Source: Bacteroidota bacterium (GTDB lineage Bacteria; Bacteroidota; Bacteroidia; Flavobacteriales; Flavobacteriaceae). From it: 6,057 bases of DNA. Positions 1-5,255 of this stretch are shown in pieces. Location of the stretch: assembly GCA_022560715.1 (NCBI GenBank), contig JADFSQ010000131.1, forward strand, positions 1 to 6,057. The letters are read 5' to 3'. A model generated the notes under the pieces. That model did not search any database and had not been told where the DNA came from. It worked only from the letters and a program-made list of their open reading frames with translations. Both the position numbers and the translations under genes were made by a program. How positions within the stretch are numbered: the first letter of the stretch is position 1; each line of letters opens with the position of its first letter.

Positions 1-391
1 CTACAGGCTTTACCGATTTTTTAATACCCATTGCCGTTATTTGATTGGAAGCATTCCTGCCTAGATTTACCTTTACCCAACTACCATTATGTTGTTTTAA
101 GTAAATGGAAATAAAATTATTGGTTATATAGGAAATTAGCATAGGTGTGATTCCTTTAACGCGTTGAGAATGATTTGAAAGCGTTGATAAAAATTCCGCC
201 CATTCATCTTCATTGTCGTAAACCTTGATTTCATTTCTGATACCAGTATTCATGAATGTAAACCAAACTTTGGCAAATTGCCCCATTCTATTCTTTGGAT
301 ATTCAAAATCTAAATTCTCAGTGTTTTGAGCTTTGCTATATGCTGAAAATAACATTAAGAATATAATTGATAAAAGAATTGACTTTTTCAT
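1..391 (-). CDS. Secreted protein of unresolved family, N-terminal 130 residues (3' end beyond window)
   Basis: An open frame without stops runs from an ATG at 391-389 to the left window edge and encodes at least 130 residues. The N-terminus is a clear Sec signal peptide: MKKS, then a hydrophobic stretch (about residues 5-16), then AYSKA before QN, so signal peptidase I would probably cut after Ala21. The product is therefore exported. The mature part (NRMGQFAKVWFTFMNTG, EWAEFLSTLSNHSQRVKGI, SIYLKQHNGSWVKVNLGRN) resembles the small alpha+beta domain that in Bacteroidota often precedes a serine hydrolase/beta-lactamase-type or S41 peptidase domain; this is a recollection of a general pattern. 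No catalytic motif is present in the visible part. The gene is divergent from the antiporter gene and has a good promoter box at 412-419. That it is a real gene is well supported; its function is not known from what is visible. Confidence 0.8.
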   Translation of the reverse strand, partial: MKKSILLSIIFLMLFSAYSKAQNTENLDFEYPKNRMGQFAKVWFTFMNTGIRNEIKVYDNEDEWAEFLSTLSNHSQRVKGITPMLISYITNNFISIYLKQHNGSWVKVNLGRNASNQITAMGIKKSVKPV

Positions 392-411
392 TTATAATAT
401 TAATTATGATG

Positions 412-442
412 CAAACCTATAACTATTTTTATAGTTATACAA
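412..442 (-). promoter_or_regulatory. Candidate Bacteroidota promoter for the minus-strand secreted-protein gene
   Basis: Read on the minus strand, TAGGTTTG (419-412) matches the Bacteroidota -7 consensus TAnnTTTG exactly. A TTG -33 element lies at 442-440 with a 20-bp spacer. Transcription would start near 406, giving a leader of about 15 nt before the ATG at 391. The spacer is filled almost entirely by the inverted repeat at 418-439. Confidence 0.55.
418..439. repeat. Perfect 9-bp inverted repeat in the divergent promoter region (candidate operator)
   Basis: TATAACTAT (418-426) and ATAGTTATA (431-439) are exact reverse complements separated by TTTT. No T-tract follows on the plus strand, so this is not a usual intrinsic terminator. 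It lies between two outward-facing -7 boxes, where a dimeric DNA-binding protein could control both genes. The operator role is inference. Confidence 0.45.
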
Positions 443-443
443 C

Positions 444-451
444 TATGTTTG
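444..451 (+). promoter_or_regulatory. Candidate -7 promoter box, distal, for the antiporter gene
   Basis: TATGTTTG is an exact match to TAnnTTTG on the plus strand, facing the antiporter gene. No TTG is present at the expected -33 distance. It is therefore weaker evidence than the proximal box at 502-509. With its minus-strand counterpart it forms the outer GCAAAC/GTTTGC inverted repeat (411-416 and 447-452). Confidence 0.3.
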
Positions 452-480
452 CAGTTATTTAACGAAATTTTAAGTTTTTA

Positions 481-509
481 TTGTATTAATGGTTTAAATA
501 CTATCTTCG
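481..509 (+). promoter_or_regulatory. Candidate promoter, proximal, for the antiporter gene
   Basis: TATCTTCG (502-509) differs from TAnnTTTG by one base, and TTG at 481-483 sits 18 bp upstream as a -33 element. The predicted transcription start lies around 514-517. The ATG at 518 would then be nearly leaderless, whereas the ATG at 557 would have a leader of about 40 nt, which supports the downstream start. Confidence 0.5.
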
Positions 510-556
510 CATTTTAAATGCATCAAAGCTTTAGTGTAGATGTAAAAAGTATTTGT

Positions 557-1498
557 ATGAGCATAGTTTTGGTGATTTTAGGATTATTACTATTAGTTGT
601 AGGTGGTGAGTTTTTAGTGCGTTCTTCAGTTGCACTATCCTTTAAATTTAATATTTCTAAGCTTGTTATTGGAATGACAGTAGTGTCTTTTGCAACTTCT
701 GCACCGGAACTTTTTGTAAGTTTAAATGCAGCATTAACAGGTTCTCCGGCAATAGCCATTAATAATGTTATTGGCTCTAATATCGCTAATATTGGTTTGG
801 TTTTGGGTATTACAGCTTTAATTGGTTCGTTTGGTGTGGACAAACAATTTTATAAGTTTAATTGGCCGGTTATGATGTTGTTTTCCATTGCGTTGTATTA
901 TTTTCTTAGTAACGATAATCAGCTTACAGCAATTGAAGGTGGAATTTTATTTATTTCCCTATTGGTGTTTTTATTCTTTTTAATTAAACGCTCGAGAAAT
1001 GGAAACAATGTCGAAAATGTAGATGGTAGTTTAGCAATAGTTTCCAATTTTAAAATTGTAGTTTGGTTAATAATAGGAACTGTTGCTTTATATTTTGGTT
1101 CTGAATGGTTGGTTGATGGTGCAAAAGAACTAGCCAAATCTGTTGGAATAACCGATGGCGTAATTGGAGTAACAATGATAGCAATTGGTACAAGTATTCC
1201 AGAGTTGTCTGCTTCGGTTATTGCTGCGCTTAAACAAGAAAAAGCAATTTCTTTAGGAAATTTAATAGGTTCAAACATATTTAATATTGGTTCTGTTTTA
1301 GGAATAACTTCAATGATTAAAACAATACCAATAACCGAACCGCAAATTTTAACAAGAGATATTTTTTGGATGCTCGCTTTTTCAGCGATATTAATTCCAT
1401 TAATATTACTTCCTAAACGACTTCAAATTAGTAGATACAAAGGTTTTTTTCTTGTTTTCGCCTACGGAATATTCATATTTTTAGTATTTGCTAAATAA
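557..1498 (+). CDS. Calcium/sodium antiporter, CaCA superfamily (YrbG-like)
   Basis: This 313-residue inner-membrane protein belongs to the Ca2+:cation antiporter superfamily, which exchanges cytosolic Ca2+ (or another cation) for Na+ or H+. Both diagnostic alpha repeats are present in the inverted two-fold arrangement: GMTVVSFATSAPE at residues 39-51 with GSNIANI at 73-79, and GVTMIAIGTSIPEL at 204-217 with GSNIFNI at 238-244. The acidic Glu51 and Glu216 correspond to the ion-coordinating glutamates known in the family. About ten hydrophobic segments are visible, split into two halves by a short hydrophilic loop (residues 144-157). Length is close to E. coli YrbG (325). An in-frame ATG at 518 would add 13 polar residues; I prefer 557 because family members start directly with the first membrane helix (MSIVLVILGLLLL) and because the proximal promoter box ends at 509. 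The gene appears monocistronic. Ion specificity cannot be read from sequence alone. Confidence 0.93.
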   Translation: MSIVLVILGLLLLVVGGEFLVRSSVALSFKFNISKLVIGMTVVSFATSAPELFVSLNAALTGSPAIAINNVIGSNIANIGLVLGITALIGSFGVDKQFYKFNWPVMMLFSIALYYFLSNDNQLTAIEGGILFISLLVFLFFLIKRSRNGNNVENVDGSLAIVSNFKIVVWLIIGTVALYFGSEWLVDGAKELAKSVGITDGVIGVTMIAIGTSIPELSASVIAALKQEKAISLGNLIGSNIFNIGSVLGITSMIKTIPITEPQILTRDIFWMLAFSAILIPLILLPKRLQISRYKGFFLVFAYGIFIFLVFAK

Positions 1499-1522
1499 TT
1501 TAAGGGTTATTAACTTTTTTTT
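1494..1522 (+). terminator. Weak possible intrinsic terminator of the antiporter gene
   Basis: AATAAT (1494-1499, overlapping the stop codon) can pair with GTTATT (1506-1511), including one G-U pair, and is followed shortly by a run of eight T (1515-1522). The stem is short and AU-only apart from the wobble. Termination is plausible but not strong. The segment also overlaps the longer inverted repeat at 1499-1549. Confidence 0.25.
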
Positions 1523-1549
1523 ACTCATTGTTGACAAGTAACCCCTAAA
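1499..1549. repeat. Long-range inverted repeat between antiporter and glnN genes
   Basis: TTTAAGGGTTA (1499-1509) and TAACCCCTAAA (1539-1549) pair over 11 positions with a single A-C mismatch and a 29-nt loop. The right arm can instead pair over 4 bp with AGGG at 1556-1559. The three related GGGT elements may be protein-binding half-sites or alternative RNA arms; neither role is demonstrated. Confidence 0.4.
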
Positions 1550-1586
1550 AAAAACAGGGTAAAAAGTAATTTAATTATAATTTTTT

Positions 1587-1594
1587 TAAATTTG
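1587..1594 (+). promoter_or_regulatory. Candidate -7 promoter box for glnN
   Basis: TAAATTTG matches TAnnTTTG exactly and would place the transcription start near 1600, about 30 nt before the glnN start codon. There is no recognisable TTG at the -33 distance. A weak core promoter of this kind would suit activation from the GGGT/ACCC elements centred about 50 bp upstream of the start site (inference). Confidence 0.4.
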
Positions 1595-1630
1595 CTCTTT
1601 AATTTTTTGTAACTATTAAAATGTAATTAA

Positions 1631-3817
1631 ATGTCAACGCTAAGATTTCACGCACTTAAAGAAACACTTAACCGAAAACCAGTAAAAATAGAAGAGACAG
1701 AAAAACGATCTTCACTTTTTGGTGCCAATGTATTCAATGAAACTACTATGAGGCAATCTTTAACTAAAGATGCTTATAAAGGTGTAATGGATGCCATTGA
1801 AAAAGGAACTAAAATAAATAGAAATATTGCCGATCAAATTTCATCGGCAATGAAAGATTGGGCACTTTCTAAAGGAGTAACTCATTACACACACTGGTTT
1901 CAGCCATTAACAGGAGCAACGGCCGAAAAGCATGATGCGTTTTTTGAAACTATTGGAAATGGTTTAGCAATCGAAAAATTTGGTGGCGACCAATTAGTAC
2001 AGCAAGAACCAGATGCTTCAAGTTTCCCTAGTGGAGGTATCAGAAATACGTTTGAAGCACGAGGTTATACAGCTTGGGATCCTACCTCACCAGCATTTAT
2101 TTATGAAACAACTTTATGTATTCCTACAGTATTTGTGGCTTATACAGGAGAAGCATTAGACTATAAAACACCTTTATTAAGAGCGTTACAAGCTGTTGAC
2201 AAAGCTGCTGTTGGAGTTGCAAAATATTTTGATAAAAATGTAAAGAAGGTAAATGCTTCATTAGGTTGGGAACAAGAATATTTTTTAATCGATAGTGCAT
2301 TAGTAGCATCACGCCCAGATATTATCTTAACTGGAAGAACACTTTTAGGACATTCTTCGGCCAAAGGACAACAATTAGACGATCATTATTTTGGGACAAT
2401 CCCAAGTCGTGCAATGGCTTTTATGAGAGATTTAGAAATCGAATGTATGTTATTAGGTATTCCTGTTAAAACAAGACATAACGAAGTCGCTCCAAACCAG
2501 TTTGAGTTAGCTCCAATTTATGAGGAGGCTAATTTAGCTGTAGATCATAATTCTTTATTAATGGATGTGATGGGGAAAATTGCAGTGCGACATAATTTTA
2601 AAGTTTTGCTACACGAAAAACCTTTTGCTGGCATCAATGGTTCAGGTAAGCATAATAACTGGAGTTTAAGTACAGATACAGGAATTAATTTATTAAGTCC
2701 AGGCAAGACTCCTATGAGTAACCTTCAATTTTTAACCTTTTTTATTAATACCATAAAAGCGGTTTATGAATACGAAGAATTACTTCGGGCATCAGTAGCA
2801 TCTGCAGGTAATGATCATCGTTTGGGAGCAAATGAAGCACCTCCAGCAGTAATTTCTGTTTTTATAGGTGAACAATTAACTAAAGTTCTTAAGGAGTTAG
2901 AAGGCGTAACAAAAGGTAAATTATCGCCAGAAGAAAAAACAGATTTAAAATTAAATGTAGTAGGTAAAATCCCTGAAATATTATTAGATAATACTGACAG
3001 AAACAGAACATCACCATTTGCTTTTACTGGAAATAAGTTTGAATTTAGAGCTGTAGGTTCTACTGCAAACTGTGCAAATCCGATGACGGTTTTAAATTCT
3101 ATTGTCGCAAAACAGCTCATAGATTTCAAGAAAGAGGTAGATGCATTAATCGATAAAAAAGATTTAAAAAAAGATGAAGCTATATTTAATGTGCTACGAG
3201 AATATATTAAGTCTTCTAAAAAAATTCTTTTTGAAGGAAACGGTTATGGAGATGAATGGCAAGCAGAAGCTAAAAAACGAGGGTTGAGTAATAATAAAAC
3301 AACACCTGTAGCTTTAAAAGCTAAAATTTCTAAAAAAGCAATAGCATTGTTTGAAGAGTTAGGCGTGATGAAAAAAGTGGAAATCGATGCGCGTTACGAA
3401 ATTGAAGTTGAAGAATATATTATGCGTGTTCAAATTGAAGGTCGTGCTCTCGGAGATATTGCGCGTAACCATGTAGTGCCAACTGCTGTAAAGTATCAAA
3501 ATGTTCTTATTGAAAATGTTACTGGATTAAAAGATATTTACGGAAAAGATTTTAAAAAATATGCCAAAGAACAATTAGGATTAATCGAAGAAATTTCTGA
3601 ACATATAGAAGCGATAAATTCAGGAGTTACTAAAATGACCAATGAACGTAAAAAAGCAAATGTTGTAGATGATATAGAGAAAAAAGCATCACTGTATTGC
3701 AATAAAGTAAAACCTTTTTTCGACGAGATACGCTATCATTGTGATAAGTTGGAATTACTTATAGACGACGAGCTTTGGCCACTTACAAAGTACCGGGAAA
3801 TGTTATTTACCAGATAG
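1631..3817 (+). CDS. glnN: Glutamine synthetase, type III (GSIII)
   Basis: The product is a cytosolic enzyme making L-glutamine from glutamate, ammonia and ATP (EC 6.3.1.2), the main ammonium-assimilation step. At 728 residues it has the length typical of GSIII, far longer than the ~470-residue GSI. The N-terminal GSIII domain (about 1-160, with HYTHWFQPLTG at 85-95) precedes the catalytic region. Signature segments are all present: GWEQEYFLID (212-221), RHNEVAPNQFELAP (282-295), FAGINGSGKHNNWSL (332-346), GNDHRLGANEAPPAVIS (393-409) and NRTSPFAFTGNKFEFRAVGS (458-477). The charged, helical C-terminal part (about 490-728) ends in LWPLTKYREMLF, also usual for the family. The ATG at 1631 is chosen because MSTLRFHALKE is the normal GSIII beginning; an ATG at 1621 is followed at once by TAA. 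No tyrosine-adenylylation region like that of GSI is expected in GSIII. It is transcribed alone: a strong terminator follows 13 bp after the stop. Confidence 0.97.
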   Translation: MSTLRFHALKETLNRKPVKIEETEKRSSLFGANVFNETTMRQSLTKDAYKGVMDAIEKGTKINRNIADQISSAMKDWALSKGVTHYTHWFQPLTGATAEKHDAFFETIGNGLAIEKFGGDQLVQQEPDASSFPSGGIRNTFEARGYTAWDPTSPAFIYETTLCIPTVFVAYTGEALDYKTPLLRALQAVDKAAVGVAKYFDKNVKKVNASLGWEQEYFLIDSALVASRPDIILTGRTLLGHSSAKGQQLDDHYFGTIPSRAMAFMRDLEIECMLLGIPVKTRHNEVAPNQFELAPIYEEANLAVDHNSLLMDVMGKIAVRHNFKVLLHEKPFAGINGSGKHNNWSLSTDTGINLLSPGKTPMSNLQFLTFFINTIKAVYEYEELLRASVASAGNDHRLGANEAPPAVISVFIGEQLTKVLKELEGVTKGKLSPEEKTDLKLNVVGKIPEILLDNTDRNRTSPFAFTGNKFEFRAVGSTANCANPMTVLNSIVAKQLIDFKKEVDALIDKKDLKKDEAIFNVLREYIKSSKKILFEGNGYGDEWQAEAKKRGLSNNKTTPVALKAKISKKAIALFEELGVMKKVEIDARYEIEVEEYIMRVQIEGRALGDIARNHVVPTAVKYQNVLIENVTGLKDIYGKDFKKYAKEQLGLIEEISEHIEAINSGVTKMTNERKKANVVDDIEKKASLYCNKVKPFFDEIRYHCDKLELLIDDELWPLTKYREMLFTR

Positions 3818-3830
3818 TTTATAATTAAAT

Positions 3831-3858
3831 AAAAACTCACTTCCTGTGAGTTTTTTTT
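3831..3858 (+). terminator. Intrinsic terminator of glnN
   Basis: AAAAACTCAC (3831-3840) and GTGAGTTTTT (3846-3855) form a perfect 10-bp stem with a TTCCT loop. The T-run extends over eight bases (3851-3858). This is a textbook rho-independent terminator starting 13 bp after the glnN stop. It separates glnN from purM. The A-run on the left arm could make it function in both directions. Confidence 0.92.
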
Positions 3859-3863
3859 ATACG

Positions 3864-3871
3864 TATTTTTG
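3864..3871 (+). promoter_or_regulatory. Candidate -7 promoter box for purM
   Basis: TATTTTTG matches TAnnTTTG exactly and directly follows the glnN terminator. Transcription would begin near 3877, giving a leader of about 17 nt before the ATG at 3894. The -33 position falls inside the terminator hairpin and shows no TTG. The box match alone is modest evidence in AT-rich DNA, but its placement is right. Confidence 0.45.
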
Positions 3872-3893
3872 TCTTTACAAATGAGAACTATTT

Positions 3894-5066
3894 ATGGAAA
3901 TTAGTAAACGATATGCGCAACGAGGAGTTTCAGCTTCAAAAGAAGATGTACACAATGCAATAAAAAATATCGATAAAGGCTTGTTTCCAAAAGCGTTTTG
4001 TAAAATTGTTCCAGATTATTTAACTAATGATGACGATTATTGTTTAGTAATGCATGCAGATGGTGCAGGAACAAAAAGTTCGTTAGCTTATATATATTGG
4101 AAAGAAACTGGAGATATTTCTGTTTGGAAAGGTATTGCACAAGATGCATTAATAATGAATATTGATGACTTGATTTGTGTTGGTGCTATAAATAACATTA
4201 TGTTGTCTTCTACCATTGGAAGAAATAAAAACCTGATTCCAGGCGAAGTTATTTCAGCTATAATAAATGGCACAGAAGAATTGATTTCAGAATTAAAAGA
4301 ATATGGAGTTACCATTCATTCAACTGGAGGAGAAACTGCTGATGTTGGTGATTTGGTTAGAACAATTATAGTAGATTCAACAGTTACTGCAAGATTAAAA
4401 CGTAGTGAAGTTATTGATAATGCAAATATTAAATCTGGTGATGTTATAGTAGGATTAGCTTCATATGGTCAAGCCACTTATGAGAAAAATTACAATGGAG
4501 GCATGGGAAGTAATGGGTTAACATCAGCAAGGCATGATGTGTTTCACAACTATTTAACCAAAAAATACCCGGAAAGTTTTGACTCTTTAATACCTGAAGA
4601 ATTGGTGTATTCTGGGAACACAAAATTAACTGATGAAGTTGAAAATTCTCCGATTAATGCTGGCAAATTGGTGCTGTCACCGACAAGAACTTATGCACCA
4701 ATTATTAAAGAAATTCTATCGAAATATGATAGCTCTACTATTCACGGAATAATACATTGTAGTGGTGGAGCACAAACTAAAATTCTTCATTTTATCGATA
4801 ATCTTCATATAGTAAAAGATAATATGTTCCCAATTCCTCCTTTGTTCAAATTAATTCAGGAGCAATCAAATACCGATTGGAAAGAAATGTACCAAGTATT
4901 TAATTGTGGACACAGAATGGAATTGTATGTGTCTTTAACAATTGCAGATGATATAATTTCAATTTCAAAATCTTTTAATGTCGATGCACAAATTGTCGGT
5001 TGCGTAGAATCTTCCCAAGAAAAGAAACTTACCATAAAAAGTGAGTTTGGAATTTTCAATTATTAA
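3894..5066 (+). CDS. purM: Phosphoribosylformylglycinamidine cyclo-ligase (AIR synthase)
   Basis: PurM converts FGAM and ATP to 5-aminoimidazole ribonucleotide (EC 6.3.3.1), the fifth step of de novo purine synthesis in the cytosol. The 390-residue protein has the PurM two-domain plan. The N-terminal domain carries the nucleotide-binding motif HADGAGTK (54-61), the metal/substrate-site acidic pair in MNIDDL (88-93) and the conserved GGETAD (145-150). The C-terminal domain has GMGSNGLTSAR (203-213), LSPTRTYAPI (261-270), HCSGGAQTK (288-296) and MYQVFNCGHRMELY (332-345), the counterpart of MYRTFNCG in E. coli PurM. It is about 45 residues longer than the E. coli enzyme, which is normal for Bacteroidota PurM. 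The start at 3894 gives MEISKRYAQRGVSASK, the usual beginning for this group. It is not clustered with other pur genes and is isolated from glnN by a terminator. Confidence 0.96.
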   Translation: MEISKRYAQRGVSASKEDVHNAIKNIDKGLFPKAFCKIVPDYLTNDDDYCLVMHADGAGTKSSLAYIYWKETGDISVWKGIAQDALIMNIDDLICVGAINNIMLSSTIGRNKNLIPGEVISAIINGTEELISELKEYGVTIHSTGGETADVGDLVRTIIVDSTVTARLKRSEVIDNANIKSGDVIVGLASYGQATYEKNYNGGMGSNGLTSARHDVFHNYLTKKYPESFDSLIPEELVYSGNTKLTDEVENSPINAGKLVLSPTRTYAPIIKEILSKYDSSTIHGIIHCSGGAQTKILHFIDNLHIVKDNMFPIPPLFKLIQEQSNTDWKEMYQVFNCGHRMELYVSLTIADDIISISKSFNVDAQIVGCVESSQEKKLTIKSEFGIFNY

Positions 5067-5096
5067 CTTTTTAAAACTCTTAAATATAAAAAAATA

Positions 5097-5132
5097 AAAT
5101 ATTTGTTAACTTTTTAATGTTAATAAATATTT
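5097..5132. repeat. AT-rich 14-bp inverted repeat downstream of purM
   Basis: AAATATTTGTTAAC (5097-5110) and GTTAATAAATATTT (5119-5132) pair at every position as RNA (one G-U) around an 8-nt loop. No T-tract follows on the plus strand, so it is a poor terminator for purM. On the minus strand the arm is followed by a T-rich run, but no minus-strand gene ends here. It could be an mRNA 3'-end stabilising hairpin or a protein-binding site; the role is unknown. Confidence 0.45.
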
Positions 5133-5139
5133 AAACATC

Positions 5140-5156
5140 TGATTTTCAGAAAATCA
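5140..5156. repeat. 17-bp perfect palindrome upstream of the ribonucleotide reductase gene (candidate operator)
   Basis: TGATTTTC (5140-5147) and GAAAATCA (5149-5156) are exact reverse complements about a single central base. The near absence of a loop favours a DNA site for a symmetric dimer over an RNA hairpin. It sits about 50 bp upstream of the candidate -7 box at 5206. It does not resemble the NrdR box pattern (ACACTATATATAGTGT-like). Function is inferred from placement only. Confidence 0.4.
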
Positions 5157-5205
5157 AGTTAATTGGCTTGTAAACTTTATGGCGAATATCATGTTTTAAG
5201 TTGAT

Positions 5206-5213
5206 TATTTTTG
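5206..5213 (+). promoter_or_regulatory. Candidate -7 promoter box for the ribonucleotide reductase gene
   Basis: TATTTTTG matches TAnnTTTG exactly, the same octamer as ahead of purM. It predicts a transcript start near 5219 and a leader of about 37 nt. No TTG lies at the -33 distance. The 189-bp gap is too plain for an adenosylcobalamin riboswitch: I see no B12-box-like conserved core. Confidence 0.4.
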
Positions 5214-5255
5214 GTTTATTTATGCTGACCAAACAATATAACCCATAACATCATA

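Noticed and set aside
418..439. The 9-bp hairpin as an intrinsic terminator
   Set aside because: It is AT-rich, lacks a following T-tract on the plus strand and lies between divergent genes where no transcript needs to end.
523..843. Minus-strand open frame of 106 codons opposite the antiporter gene
   Set aside because: It lies entirely inside the well-supported antiporter gene on the other strand, and its translation shows no recognisable domain; it is a shadow of that gene.
919..1278. Minus-strand open frame of 119 codons opposite the second antiporter repeat
   Set aside because: Composition mirrors the antiporter codons (proline/threonine/isoleucine-rich antisense of hydrophobic helices); no independent promoter or domain.
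1531..1536. TTGACA, the E. coli sigma-70 -35 hexamer, upstream of glnN
   Set aside because: The host looks like a Bacteroidota, whose primary sigma factor uses TTTG/TAnnTTTG elements, and no TATAAT lies at 17 bp.
1560..1600. Possible sigma-54 (-24/-12) promoter ahead of glnN, as in enterobacterial glnA
   Set aside because: No GG-N10-GC arrangement is present in this AT-only stretch.
2815..3129. Minus-strand open frame of 104 codons within glnN
   Set aside because: Antisense of conserved glutamine synthetase motifs; no evidence of its own coding function.
3818..3893. glnN and purM as one operon
   Set aside because: A perfect 10-bp stem with an eight-T tail separates them, and purM has its own -7 box.
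5067..5255. Cobalamin riboswitch or a small gene in the gap before the reductase gene
   Set aside because: No open frame with coding character and no conserved B12-box-like core is visible; the gap is AT-rich with simple inverted repeats.
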